The notes: generated by a model not told the origin, from the sequence alone. 64,000 nt of DNA from Dokdonella sp. (GCA_024707225.1 JANQAE010000004.1:496001-560000); one strand, 5' to 3'. Positions 1 through 9,111 are shown, counted from the first letter of the stretch. Numbers and translations: made by a program.

Positions 1-181
1 CCTGTGCGGGCGTACCGCCGAAGCTGGCCTGGGCGAGGAACCGCGCCGCATCGGCGCGGCCGGTCGGCAGATCGCCGGGCGGATCGAAACCGTCACCGAA
101 GACGCGGTCGGCCGTGCCGGCACGCAGCGGGCTTGCCGCCAGCCATACGATCGCGATCGCGACGCCCAGCCATCGCTTCAT
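1..181 (-). CDS. Secreted DUF1800-family protein, 5' end only
   Basis: Only the first 60 codons lie in the window; the rest continues beyond position 1. The reading starts MKRWLGVAIAIVWLAASPLRA, a typical Sec signal peptide with a probable A-x-A cleavage site. Directly after the expected cleavage site is VFGDGFDPPGD. This is followed by DAARFLAQASFGGTPAQ, which resembles the N-terminal start of DUF1800 proteins (ARFLxQAxFGPT). DUF1800 proteins are secreted, often partnered with DUF1501 proteins, and of unknown biochemical role. The ORF track missed it because it is truncated. The VFGDGFD stretch is like the GFE motif at the C-termini of other secreted proteins here. The family call rests on about 17 residues. 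Confidence 0.6.
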   Translation of the reverse strand, partial: MKRWLGVAIAIVWLAASPLRAGTADRVFGDGFDPPGDLPTGRADAARFLAQASFGGTPAQ

Positions 182-617
182 GAGACGCCCCCTGCCCTGT
201 CCTATCGTCCCGTGACGAAACGCGGTGCCGATTCCTATCAGCACCCGAACAACGAACCGTCTGACCACGGCGCTGCCGCGCGCAGCGCGGTGGTCGGAGA
301 TCTGAAACCCGGAATCGACCTGTCGCGCACGGCAGGTCCTCTGATGGTCGTGCCATGCGTACTCGCACGCCGAGGCGGCTGCGCGCCACATCGCGGCCGA
401 CGCGCGGCACTCGGTACGGTTGCCGATTCGATTCACCGGCGCGCTCGACGTCGCGACGTGCTGCCGCGCCGCGGCCGCGGCAGAGCTGTCACCTCATCTC
501 GGGCTCACGGCCGGCGGCGCTTCGAGGTCGGAAGCGCGTGGCTCTCTATTCGAACGGACTGGCCTGCACGCGCCCGGCATGGCGGCCTGGGCAGCCGTCA
601 TCAAAAATCCGTACGCC
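182..617. other. Intergenic region without a supported gene
   Basis: No reading frame here has a plausible start, a recognisable domain or codon use like the neighbours. The ORF-track entries (212..754, 355..750, 420..626) run through the sRNA and look spurious. The stretch lies upstream of the DUF1800 gene and downstream of the sRNA terminator, so it probably contains the leftward DUF1800 promoter, but no convincing -35/-10 pair was found. Confidence 0.5.
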
Positions 618-740
618 GAAAAATAAAATGCCCCGAGGGCCAGGGGGAGCCCTCGGGGCGGGGGAAGACCGGATTTGGGGAGAATCCGATCTTCACAGGA
701 TCCACCCAGGGAGGAGGGGATCCGGGGGCGCCGTTGCGTG
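618..740 (-). ncRNA. sX13: sX13-like small RNA with three C-rich hairpin loops
   Basis: Read leftward, three stem-loops follow one another. Hairpin 1 is GGATCC/GGATCC (718-723 with 698-703), with a loop containing CCTCCTCCC. Hairpin 2 is a fully paired 12-bp stem with one G-U pair (683-694 with 664-675) and loop CTCCCCA. Hairpin 3 is CCCCGAGGGC/GCCCTCGGGG (649-658 with 631-640) with loop TCCCCCTG. It is followed by ATTTTATTTTT, an intrinsic terminator. Xanthomonas sX13 is a roughly 115-nt RNA with three hairpins whose C-rich loops pair with G-rich mRNA sites. Number, order and loop content match that RNA, and the estimated length here is about 120 nt. The 5' end is inferred from a weak -10-like TAGTTA at 748-753. 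Loop 1 contains CCUCC, complementary to a Shine-Dalgarno core. Confidence 0.75.
619..660 (-). terminator. Intrinsic terminator of the sX13-like RNA
   Basis: A 10-bp perfect GC-rich stem (649-658 with 631-640, extendable by G-C and G-U) has an 8-nt C-rich loop. On the minus strand it is followed immediately by an ATTTTATTTTT tract (620-630). It doubles as the third regulatory hairpin of the sRNA. No gene reads leftward into it except ctpA, whose stop is nearly 300 bp upstream. Confidence 0.8.
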
Positions 741-941
741 CACCCGGTAACTAAGACAGAGGCGGCCGAGGAAAAGTTGCGGCGAGCGCCGGAACGGTTT
801 ATCGAACATTCAGACTACTACGAAAGATTTCGTAAGCACCTGTTTTCAAAAGCCCTGAACCGTGCACGCCGCGCGGCACCGACCCGGCTTCGCCGGAAAA
901 TCCGGCTCTTATGGCCGTTCCCGACCGCCTGCGAGGAAACC

Positions 942-2261
942 TCAGCCGCTCTTCTCGGCCGGTGCCGGGCGGCGCTGCAGCGCCAGGCCCTTGAGCACGT
1001 TCAGCGCCTCGTTGAGCGCGTAGTCGGACTGGACCTCCTCGTCCTGCTCGACCGCCGGCAGGTCGATCGCCTCGTCGACGCCCTGCAGATGGTTGCGCAG
1101 GTCGCGCTCGCTGAGCATCGGCGTCGGCGGCGCGTCGCGACGCGTCAGCGCCAGGTCCGACAGCGCGATGTCCGGCACGATGCCCTGGGCCTGGATCGAG
1201 ACGCCGCTCGGCGTGTAGTAGCGCGCGGTCGTCAGCTTGATCGCATGCTCGGCGTCGAGCGGCAGGATCGTCTGCACGGACCCCTTGCCGAACGTGCGCC
1301 GGCCCATCAGCAGTGCGCGGTGGTTGTCCTTGAGCGCGCCGGCGACGATCTCGGCTGCCGAGGCCGATCCGTTGTCGACCAGCACGACCAGCGGTGCGCC
1401 GCCGAGCTGATCGCCCGGCGTCGCGCTGAACGACAGTTCGGCCTCCTTGATGCGGCCTCGGGTCGTGACCACGACGCCGGCGTCGAGAAAGATGTCACTG
1501 ACGTCGACCGCCGCCGAGACCAGGCCGCCGGGATTGCTGCGCAGGTCGAGTACCGCGCCCTTGAGCGGCGCGCCGTTCTCGGTCTGCAGGCGGGTCAGGC
1601 GCTTGCGCAGGTCGTTGCCGGTCTCGGCCTGGAACTGGCTGATCCGCAGATACGCGTAACCGGGCTCGATCAGGCGACCGCGCACGCTGACGACCCGGAT
1701 GATCTCGCGCTGGAGCGTGACGTCGACCGGCACGCTGTGGCCCTCGTGCAGGATGCTCAGCGTGATCTCGCTGCCGGGCTTGCCGCGCAGGCGGTCGATC
1801 GCGCCGGCCAGGTCGTCCGGCGACAGCGGCTTGCCGTCGATGCGCAGGATCGTGTCGCCGGCCTTGATGCCGGCGCGCTCGGCCGGCGTGTCGTCGATCG
1901 GCGCGATCACGCGCAGTGCGCCGTCCATCGGCACGACCTCGATGCCGAGGCCGGCGTAGCTGCCGGTGGTGTCTTCGTTGAGCTCCTCGATCTGCGCGCC
2001 GTCCAGATATTCGCTGTGCGGGTCGAGATCGGCGAGCAGGCCGCGGATCGCCGCCTGCATCAGGCGCTGATCGGACACGTCCTCGACATAGCCCTGCTTG
2101 ACCAGGCTGAACACCGCCGTGAACGTGCGGATGTCCTCCAGGCTCAGCGTGCTCTTGGGCGCCGCAGGCTGAGGCGCGGTCGCCGGCGCCGGCTCGTCGG
2201 CACGCGCCATCGAGCAGGCGGCGATCAGGCCGGCGGCGAACAGCAGGGATGACGGGCGCAT
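942..2261 (-). CDS. ctpA: Carboxy-terminal processing peptidase (S41 family)
   Basis: This 439-residue protein has an N-terminal signal sequence with a possible lipobox (LIAAC at residues 12-16). A PDZ domain follows at roughly 85-170 (YAGLGIEV, GIKAGDTILRIDG), then the S41 tail-specific protease core. The Ser-Lys dyad is visible as NGSASAAEI (about residue 300) and GKGSVQ (about 325). The family cleaves C-terminal tails of periplasmic proteins and often acts with the EnvC/amidase system on peptidoglycan hydrolases. It is the last gene of a leftward gpmI-envC-ctpA run, 135 bp after envC, an order common in gammaproteobacteria. Length matches the family. The stop is followed by about 180 bp before the sRNA region. 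Confidence 0.92.
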   Translation of the reverse strand: MRPSSLLFAAGLIAACSMARADEPAPATAPQPAAPKSTLSLEDIRTFTAVFSLVKQGYVEDVSDQRLMQAAIRGLLADLDPHSEYLDGAQIEELNEDTTGSYAGLGIEVVPMDGALRVIAPIDDTPAERAGIKAGDTILRIDGKPLSPDDLAGAIDRLRGKPGSEITLSILHEGHSVPVDVTLQREIIRVVSVRGRLIEPGYAYLRISQFQAETGNDLRKRLTRLQTENGAPLKGAVLDLRSNPGGLVSAAVDVSDIFLDAGVVVTTRGRIKEAELSFSATPGDQLGGAPLVVLVDNGSASAAEIVAGALKDNHRALLMGRRTFGKGSVQTILPLDAEHAIKLTTARYYTPSGVSIQAQGIVPDIALSDLALTRRDAPPTPMLSERDLRNHLQGVDEAIDLPAVEQDEEVQSDYALNEALNVLKGLALQRRPAPAEKSG

Positions 2262-2396
2262 GCGGCGGTCCTTGGAAATCGGTGACGGACGAGGATGGTA
2301 GCGCGTCCTTCGGCGGCACCCGCATCGGCGCGCTTCGGGACCCGCATCCGGTTCATGGACCGCGCGCGGCCGCCGCAGTTTCCGGCGCGGGCGCGC

Positions 2397-3549
2397 TCAC
2401 CGCTTGAGCCAGACCTTCGGATCGATCGGCTTGCCCTTGTGGCGCAGCTCGAAATAGAGGCTGTCGACCGATTGGCCGCCGCTGACGCCGCTGCGCGCGA
2501 CCGTCTCGCCGGCGGCGACCCAGTCGCCGACGTCCTTGAGCAGCGCCTCGTTGTAGCCGTAGAGGCTCAGATAGTCCTCGCCGTGATCGACGATCAGCAG
2601 CAGGCCGTAGCCCTTGAACCAGTCCGCGAAGACGACCCGGCCGTGCGCGATCGCCTGCACCGGCGTCGAGGCCGCCGCCGCGATGCGCCAGCCGGCGCTG
2701 GCGCGGCCGGATTCGTCGGCCGCGCCGAACCCGGTCAGCAGCTTGCCCTGCAACGGCCACGGCAGACGGCCGCGCAGCGACGCGAACGCATCGGCCACGC
2801 CGAGCTGACGCGGAATGTCGGCGAAGACGTCGCGCAGCTTCTCGATCAGGCCGAGCAGCGCGCCCTCGTCCTTGCCGAGCGCGGCCAGCCGCGCGGCCTG
2901 CGTCTTGAGCGTCGCCTCGAGCGTGCCGAGCAGCTCGGCGCGCGTCTCGCGCTCGCCGGCCAGGCGCCGGCTCTCGGCCTCCTGAGCGGCCTGCGTGGCG
3001 TCGAGCTCGGCCTGGCGCAGCTCGATCTGCCGCTGCACCTCGGCGAGCTGCTCCAGATCGGCGGTCAGCGCGTCGATCCGGCCGAGCCGCGCGCGCTGGA
3101 AATAACGGTGGTAGGCCAGCACGCGCGCGATCCCGGCGACGTCGTCCTGCTGCAGCAGCAGCTTGAGCTCCTCGTGGCGGCCCAGCGCATAGGCCGAGCG
3201 CAGCAGTGCGGCCAGCGCCTCGCGCTGGCGGCCGAGCGCGGCGGTCAGTTCGGCGCGGCGGCGGTTCAGCGCATCCAGCTCGCGCTGCTGCTCGGCTCGG
3301 CGCGTCTGGATCGCGACCAGCTCGCGCGCGACCGCGGCGATCGCCAGCTCCTGCTCGCGCAGCGCGCGTGGCGTCCTCGCGCTGGCCCTGGGTTGCACGC
3401 TGCGCGTCGGTCAGCGTGCGGATCTCGGCGCGCACCTGTTCGAGCTGGCGGCGCGCCCGGGCCTCTTCGGCCGCGCGCGTCGCCGCATCGTCCTGCGCCA
3501 GCGCATGCGCGCCGGCCAGCAGGGCGAGCAGCGCCAGCACCCGGCGCAT
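2397..3549 (-). CDS. envC: Murein hydrolase activator EnvC (single frameshift)
   Basis: The reading starts MRRVLALLALLAGAHALAQ, a signal peptide, followed by a long coiled coil (about residues 20-250). It ends in a degenerate LytM/M23 domain (LLTGFGAADESGRASAGWRI, then YGLLLIVDHGEDYLSLYG and SLYFELRHKGKPIDP). EnvC-type proteins activate cell-wall amidases at the division septum. The N-terminal 62 or so codons are in one frame and the rest is in the frame of ORF 2397..3398. The frames switch near 3360-3375, inside a CGCGCG-rich stretch. Both halves are conserved, so this is either a sequencing error or a very recent mutation. The ATG at 3549 overlaps the gpmI stop (TGATG), which suggests translational coupling. 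Confidence 0.85.
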
Positions 3550-5078
3550 CAGGCCGCGAACGCGACCAGGCTGCGGCCGGTCATCTCGACCGGCTGCGGC
3601 AGTCCCATCAGCGCCAGCACGGTCGGCGCCAGGTCGGCCAGCGAGCCGGGTTCCAGCGTCGCCGGACGGCCGACGTAGACCAGCGGCACCGGACCGACCG
3701 TGTGCTGGGTATGCGGCACGCCGTCGGCGTCGACCATCTGCTCGAGATTGCCGTGGTCGGCGCTGATCAGCATCTCGCCGCCGGCGCCGCGGATCGCCGC
3801 GACGATGCGGCCGATCGCGGCATCGACGACCTCGGCGGCCTCGATCGCGGCAGCCTCGACGCCGGTGTGGCCGACCATGTCCGGATTGGCGATGTTGCAG
3901 ACGATGAAGTCGAAGCGGCCGCTGCCGATCGCCGCGACCAGGGCGTCGGTGACGGCCGGACAGCTCATCGCCGGCAGCAGGTCGTAGGTGGCGACCTTGG
4001 GGCTCGGCACCAGGATGCGCTCCTCACCGTCGAACGGCGCCTCGCGCCCGCCCGAGAAGAAGAACGTCACGTGCGCGTACTTCTCGGTCTCGGCGATGCG
4101 CAACTGGTGCAGGCCGAGCGCGGCCAGATATTCGCCGAGCGAGCGCTCGGTCGACTGCGGCGGCCACGCGACCGCGGTCACCGGCAGGTCCGCCGCATAC
4201 TGGGTCAGCGTGACGAATGCCGACAGGGCCGGCCGCCGCGCCCGCGCGAAGCCGTCGAAGCCCGGCGCGACGAAGACCTCGGTCAGCTGGCGTGCGCGGT
4301 CGGCGCGGAAATTCATGTAGACGATCGCGTCGCCGTCCTCGATCGGCACGCCGCCGTCGATCACGGTCGGCTGCACGAACTCGTCGCCCTCGCCGCGCGC
4401 ATAGGCCGCCTGCAGCGCCGACAGCGCGTCGGGCGCATGCTGCGTCGAGCGCGCGTCGGCGATCGCCGCATAGGCGCGCTCGACGCGGTCCCAGCGCTGG
4501 TCGCGGTCCATCGCGTAATAGCGTCCGCTGACCGAGGCGATCCGCGCCTGGCCGAGGCGGCGACAGATCTCCTCGAGCGCGCGCAGGCTCGGCTCGGCGC
4601 TCTGCGGCGGCATGTCGCGGCCGTCGAGGAACGCGTGCACGGCCACCCGGGCGACGCCCTGGCGCCGCGCCAGCTCGAGCAGCGCGAAGATGTGTTTCTC
4701 GTGGCTGTGCACGCCGCCCGGCGACAGCAGGCCGAACACGTGCAGCGTGCCGCCGCCGGCCTTGGCCGCCGCACAGGCGCCGACCAGGGCGGCGTTCTCG
4801 CCGAAGCTGCCGTCGGCGATCGCCGCGTCGATGCGGGTCAGGTCCTGGTAGAGCACGCGCCCGGCGCCGATCGTCATGTGGCCGACCTCGGAATTGCCCA
4901 TCTGCCCGTCCGGCAGGCCCACGTGCAGGCCGTGCGTGTCGACCAGGGTGTGCGGACACTCGGCCAGCAGCGCGCGCCAGTGCGGCAGGCGCGCCTGCGC
5001 GATCGCATTGTGTTCGGTCTCTTCGCGATGGCCCCAGCCATCGAGGATCAGCAGCAGCACGGGTTTGGGTCGGGACAC
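3549..5078 (-). CDS. gpmI: 2,3-bisphosphoglycerate-independent phosphoglycerate mutase
   Basis: The protein interconverts 3- and 2-phosphoglycerate in glycolysis and gluconeogenesis with two Mn ions. The N-terminal metal motif LLLILDGWG and the phosphoserine loop GQMGNSEVGHMTIGAGR are present. HAFLDGRDMPP, RYYAMDRDQRWDR and ISADHGNLEQM (second metal site) follow in family order. A GTG start at 5078 (VSRPKPVLLL) gives 509 residues, the usual family length. The longer ORF start at 5180 would add about 34 residues without homology. It is the first gene of gpmI-envC-ctpA, with its stop overlapping the envC start. Confidence 0.95.
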   Translation of the reverse strand: MSRPKPVLLLILDGWGHREETEHNAIAQARLPHWRALLAECPHTLVDTHGLHVGLPDGQMGNSEVGHMTIGAGRVLYQDLTRIDAAIADGSFGENAALVGACAAAKAGGGTLHVFGLLSPGGVHSHEKHIFALLELARRQGVARVAVHAFLDGRDMPPQSAEPSLRALEEICRRLGQARIASVSGRYYAMDRDQRWDRVERAYAAIADARSTQHAPDALSALQAAYARGEGDEFVQPTVIDGGVPIEDGDAIVYMNFRADRARQLTEVFVAPGFDGFARARRPALSAFVTLTQYAADLPVTAVAWPPQSTERSLGEYLAALGLHQLRIAETEKYAHVTFFFSGGREAPFDGEERILVPSPKVATYDLLPAMSCPAVTDALVAAIGSGRFDFIVCNIANPDMVGHTGVEAAAIEAAEVVDAAIGRIVAAIRGAGGEMLISADHGNLEQMVDADGVPHTQHTVGPVPLVYVGRPATLEPGSLADLAPTVLALMGLPQPVEMTGRSLVAFAA

Positions 5079-5212
5079 GGGCGTGGCGGAACCGGCGGGA
5101 GCAATCGCGTATGGTAGCGCGAACCCTGCGTGCCGGCCGGCGCCGCGGGCGCCGTTAAACCCGGCGCGGCCCGGCGGCATCCGATGCCTCCGAACCCCTC
5201 AGGAGTACGCCC

Positions 5213-5875
5213 ATGTTCCGCACGATTGCCGTCACGATCGCCTTGCTGCTGTCCGCTCCCGTGCTGGCCGCCGACGGCGGCGACATCAGCAAGGTCAACG
5301 GATCGGTGCGCGTGGAGGCGAACAAGACCGCCGGCGAGGTCAGCACCGTCAACGGCTCGATCCGCATCGAGGACGGCGCCCGGATCGAGTCGGCCGAGAC
5401 CGTCAACGGCTCGATCACGCTGACCGTCGACACCGTCGCCGGCTCGCTGAGCACGGTCAACGGCTCGATCCAGGTCGGCGAGCGCAGCCGGATCACCGAA
5501 TCGGTCGAGGCCGTCAACGGCCGCATCCACCTGGACCGGGGCGCCGACGTCGGCGGCGCGGTCTCCAACGTCAACGGCGAGATCCGTCTGGATGGTGCGC
5601 GCGTCGGCGGCGGCATCAAGACCGTCAGCGGCAACGTCGTGATCGGCGCCGACTCGCAGGTCAGCGGCGGCGTGCTGATCGAGAAGCCGAGCGGCAGCTG
5701 GTTCAAGCCCGACAACTCGCGCAAGCCGCGCGTCGTGATCGGCCCGCGCGCGGTCGTCGACGGCAAGCTCGAGTTCCGCCGCGAGGTCGACCTGTTCGTC
5801 AGCGACAGCGCCCGGATCGGTCCGGTCAGCGGTGCGACGCCGAAGACCTTCAGCGGCGACCAGCCGGCCGAGTGA
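5213..5875 (+). CDS. Secreted VNGSI-repeat beta-solenoid protein
   Basis: A signal peptide (MFRTIAVTIALLLSAPVLAA) is followed by seven imperfect tandem units of 18-19 residues. Each begins VNGSI or a variant (VNGSV, VNGRI, VNGEI, VSGNV), and they span residues 24 to about 150. A C-terminal part with another short strand pattern follows (VVIGPRAVVDGKLEF, FVSDSARIG). The one-strand-per-rung pattern is what DUF4097-like or bactofilin-like right-handed solenoids show. No catalytic motif is visible. An AGGAG-like site (tcaggag) lies just upstream of the ATG. It stands alone, divergent from gpmI, with the small membrane protein downstream on the same strand. The precise function is unknown. Confidence 0.8.
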   Translation: MFRTIAVTIALLLSAPVLAADGGDISKVNGSVRVEANKTAGEVSTVNGSIRIEDGARIESAETVNGSITLTVDTVAGSLSTVNGSIQVGERSRITESVEAVNGRIHLDRGADVGGAVSNVNGEIRLDGARVGGGIKTVSGNVVIGADSQVSGGVLIEKPSGSWFKPDNSRKPRVVIGPRAVVDGKLEFRREVDLFVSDSARIGPVSGATPKTFSGDQPAE

Positions 5876-5994
5876 AGCCGCGGCCGAGGGCCCGTGCCGG
5901 CGATCGTGCCGCACGGGTCCGTTGATCGCAGCCGCCCGGCCCTCATGTTCCGACTCGCCGGCGTCCCGTGCCGGCCCTTGGAGAGAGATACGCG

Positions 5995-6192
5995 ATGTTG
6001 AGCTTTCTGGTCTGGTTGCTGCTGCTGGTGGTGTGCTGGCCGCTGGCCCTGCTCGCCCTGGTGCTCTACCCGCTGATCTGGCTGCTGCTGTTGCCGTTCC
6101 GGCTGATCGGCTTCGCGGTCAACGGCGTGTTCGAGTTCCTGCGCAGCGTGCTGTTGCTGCCGGCGCGAATCCTGCGCGGCCGGCCGGTCTGA
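5995..6192 (+). CDS. Small hydrophobic membrane protein
   Basis: The protein is 65 residues, almost entirely hydrophobic, with one long or two closely spaced membrane segments (residues 4-35 and 38-58) and a basic end (RILRGRPV). The start at 5995 is preferred over the track start at 5968 because GGAGAGAG lies 7-14 bases upstream. It is 120 bp downstream of the VNGSI-repeat gene on the same strand. No named family is recognised. Confidence 0.65.
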   Translation: MLSFLVWLLLLVVCWPLALLALVLYPLIWLLLLPFRLIGFAVNGVFEFLRSVLLLPARILRGRPV

Positions 6193-6207
6193 GCGGCCCC
6201 GGCGCGC

Positions 6208-7437
6208 TCAGCCGAAGAACCAGTAGCACACCGCGATCGACGCCAGCACGCCGGCCAGATCGGCCAGCAGCGCACAGCCCACCGCGTGGCGCGCGCGGCG
6301 CACGCCGACCGCACCGAAATAGACCGCCAGCACGTAGAACGTGGTCTCGGTACTGCCCTGCATGGTCGCCGCCAGCAGGGCCGGGAAGCTGTCGACGCCG
6401 TGGTGCTGCATCGTCTCGATCAGCAGCGCGCGTGCCGCGCTGCCCGAGAACGGCTTGACCAGCGCGGTCGGCAGCGCGTCGACGAAGCGCGTATCGGCAC
6501 CGCTCGTCGTCGCGATCCAGCGGATGCCGTCGAGCACCCAATCGAGCATGCCCGAGGCGCGCAGCACGCCGACCGCGCAGAGCATCGCGACCAGGTACGG
6601 CAGCAGGTCGCGCGCGACCTCGAAGCCCTGACGGGCGCCCTCGACGAAACTCTCGTAGACCGGCACGCGGCGCCACGCGCCGACGAGCAGGAACGCCACG
6701 ATCACGCCGAACAGCACGAGATTGCCGAGCAGCGAGGACAGCCCCGCCAGCGCCGCGGCCGACAGCGTCGAGAGCGCCGCGATGAAGCCGCCGAGCAGCA
6801 GCGCGCCGGCGCCGAACCAGGCCAGCAGCAGCGGGTCCCAGAGCCGGAGCCGCTGCATCCAGGCGACGCCGAGCAGGCCGGCCAGGGTCGAGGCCGTGGT
6901 CGCCAGCAGGATCGGCAGGAACACCAGGGTCGGATCGGCCGCGCCCTGCTGCGCGCGGTACATGAAGATCGACACCGGCAGCAGCGTCAGCGACGAGGCG
7001 TTCAGCACCAGGAACAGGATCTGCGCATTGGTCGCCGTGTCCGGATGCGGATTGAGCGACTGCAGCTCGCGCATCGCGCGCAGACCGATCGGCGTGGCGG
7101 CATTGTCGAGGCCGAGCGCATTGGCGGCGAAATTGAGCGTGATCAGGCCGACCGCCGGATGATCGCGCGGCACCTCGGGCATCAGCCGTGCGAACAACGG
7201 TCCGAGCAGGCGCGCCAGCGCGGCGACCAGGCCGGCCTGCTCGGCGATGCGCAGAAAGCCCAGCCACAGCGTCAGCGTGCCGAACAGCAGCACCATGACC
7301 TCGACCGACAGCCGGGCCATGTCGAACAGGCTGGCCACCATCGCCGCGAACACGTCGGCCTCGCCGCCAATCAGCCAGCGTGCCAGCGCCGACAGCGCCG
7401 CCGCGAGGAAGAAGCCGAGCCAGAGCGTGTTGAGCAT
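6208..7437 (-). CDS. Fused SpmA-SpmB nucleoside-recognition membrane protein
   Basis: The protein has 409 residues and about ten membrane segments. The first half carries the SpmA-type Gate signature (LITLNFAANALGLDNAATPIGL, about residues 85-105). The second half carries an SpmB-type copy ending TETTFYVLAVYFGAVGVRRARHA (about 365-388). In Bacillus these are two separate spore-maturation proteins; fused versions occur in non-sporulating proteobacteria, where the substrate is unknown. The ATG at 7437 is chosen because the hydrophobic N-terminus begins there; the track start at 7839 would overlap the signal peptide of the divergent gene. It is transcribed convergently with the small membrane protein. 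Confidence 0.85.
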   Translation of the reverse strand: MLNTLWLGFFLAAALSALARWLIGGEADVFAAMVASLFDMARLSVEVMVLLFGTLTLWLGFLRIAEQAGLVAALARLLGPLFARLMPEVPRDHPAVGLITLNFAANALGLDNAATPIGLRAMRELQSLNPHPDTATNAQILFLVLNASSLTLLPVSIFMYRAQQGAADPTLVFLPILLATTASTLAGLLGVAWMQRLRLWDPLLLAWFGAGALLLGGFIAALSTLSAAALAGLSSLLGNLVLFGVIVAFLLVGAWRRVPVYESFVEGARQGFEVARDLLPYLVAMLCAVGVLRASGMLDWVLDGIRWIATTSGADTRFVDALPTALVKPFSGSAARALLIETMQHHGVDSFPALLAATMQGSTETTFYVLAVYFGAVGVRRARHAVGCALLADLAGVLASIAVCYWFFG

Positions 7438-7619
7438 GGAGTCGCCGACGGTCGCCAGCGGCCAGCATAGCCGCATCGCCGGCCGTGCCGCGACCGGGCG
7501 GCCGGCACGGCACCTGCCCGGATCACGCCGCCTCTGAGTGGATCGCCCGCCCGAATCCGTCTGCTCGTGTGCCGGCGCAGCACGTCCCGGCAACGCCCAT
7601 CCGTGTCGAGGAATCGAAG

Positions 7620-9050
7620 ATGAAAGCCCTGATCGCCGCCTGCCTGCTGGCCGGCCTGTCCGCTCCCTGTTCCGATGCTTGCGCCGGCCAGCCGCCGCTG
7701 TTCCACGATTCGGCCGCGCTGGCGCCGGGCGACTTCGACGTGCGCGTCGCCGGCGCGGCGCACCGCAGCGACGGCAGCTGGGTGACGTTCGGCTCGCGGA
7801 CCGACGCGCAGCTGACCGAGAGCCTCTACCTGATCGCACGCGACGCGGCCGGCGCGCGCCTGGCCGTGCACGCGCTGCCGAGCAGTGCCGGGCACCAGCA
7901 GATCGCGCAGTCGCTGGTCGCGCTCGACGGCGGCGACGTCGTCGCCGCGAGCCTGGAGTTCGACGATTTCGCCGGCCCGTACCGGCTGTTCCTGACGCGC
8001 CTGGACGGCAGTCTGAATCCGGTCTGGAACGTGCGCCTGAACCTGCCGCAGGCCTCGTTCGAATCGGCCCGGCTCAAGGCGCCGGAGAGCGCCGGCGGGC
8101 CGATCCGCGTGCTCGGCGAGGTGCAGTACGCGATCGACGGCGGCTTCGGCAACGGCGACGGCCTGCTCGCGACGGTCGACCCGGCCGACGGCAGCGTGCT
8201 GTCGGCGCGCACGATCGGCACCGCCGACCAGGAGCGCACGGTCGACTGGCAGCGCGCCGGCGACGGCAGCGAGGTGGTGCTGCTGGAGACCGCGCGCCGG
8301 ACCAGTCCGGTCAGCCTCGAGAGCGGCGACGCGCTGGTGCGGATCGACGCGTCCGGCACGATCGTCGCGTCGCGCCTGATCGGCCATCCGGCCAGCGCCG
8401 GCATTCGCGCCCGCGCGCTGAACCTGCTGCCGCATCCCGACGGCGGCTGGGTGATCGCCGGGCGGCGCACCGCGTTCGGCCCCAACTTCTTCTATCTGCA
8501 GCGCGTCGGCGCCGATCTCGCGCCGGCACCGACGCGAACGCTGGTGCCGTTCTTCAACGCGATCGCCAGCGCCGCCCACGAAGGCAGCGTCTGGCTGTAC
8601 GGCGAGGCCAACGGCGAGGCGATGCAGACCGGCACCGTGCTGATGCGGCTGGACGCCGATCTGACGCTGCGCAGCCAGCGCCGCTATGCGACCGACAACG
8701 CCAGCTTCCCGTCCGGCGCGCTGGCGCTCGACGGCGATCGCGCCCTGCTGGCGCTCGGCGGCAACCGCAGCGGCGATCAGATCCTCGTGTTCGAGACCGC
8801 GCATCTGGTCGATCTCGAGGCCGACGGCGCCGGCCTGGTCTGCGACGAGGCAGCCTATGCCGGTTTCGCGACCGCGACCGACGTGCCGGTCGAGATCGCC
8901 GGCTGGACGCCGGTGCTGGCAGCGCGGCCGGACCTGGCCGCCAATCCGCTGCCGTCGCTGGCCGAGCCGCTGAGCGCGGTCGCGGTGGGCCTGTGCCTGA
9001 TCGGCGAGGATGCGATCTTCGACGACGGCTTCGAGGCGCCGCTGCGCTGA
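7620..9050 (+). CDS. Secreted protein of unknown function with C-terminal DGFE motif
   Basis: A signal peptide (MKALIAACLLAGLSAPCSDA) is followed by about 450 residues with repeated strand-turn patterns. Examples are GSWVTFGSRTDAQLTESLYLI, GGWVIAGRRTAFGPNFFYLQ and GSVWLYGEANGEA. This suggests a beta-propeller built from delta-60-like blades. The protein ends AIFDDGFEAPLR, matching the GFE motif found at the end of two other secreted proteins here. The ATG at 7620 follows GAGGAATCGAAG. It is a single-gene unit, divergent from the SpmAB-like gene. No enzyme motif was found. Confidence 0.75.
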   Translation: MKALIAACLLAGLSAPCSDACAGQPPLFHDSAALAPGDFDVRVAGAAHRSDGSWVTFGSRTDAQLTESLYLIARDAAGARLAVHALPSSAGHQQIAQSLVALDGGDVVAASLEFDDFAGPYRLFLTRLDGSLNPVWNVRLNLPQASFESARLKAPESAGGPIRVLGEVQYAIDGGFGNGDGLLATVDPADGSVLSARTIGTADQERTVDWQRAGDGSEVVLLETARRTSPVSLESGDALVRIDASGTIVASRLIGHPASAGIRARALNLLPHPDGGWVIAGRRTAFGPNFFYLQRVGADLAPAPTRTLVPFFNAIASAAHEGSVWLYGEANGEAMQTGTVLMRLDADLTLRSQRRYATDNASFPSGALALDGDRALLALGGNRSGDQILVFETAHLVDLEADGAGLVCDEAAYAGFATATDVPVEIAGWTPVLAARPDLAANPLPSLAEPLSAVAVGLCLIGEDAIFDDGFEAPLR

Positions 9051-9111
9051 ATCGCGGCGGCGCCGGCCAGGCCGCGCCGCCTCTGGCCTTCCGCGAAAAG
9101 CAAGAGGTCCG

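Noticed and set aside
2295-5117. 940-codon plus-strand ORF
   Set aside because: Antisense shadow of envC and gpmI, both well supported by family motifs.
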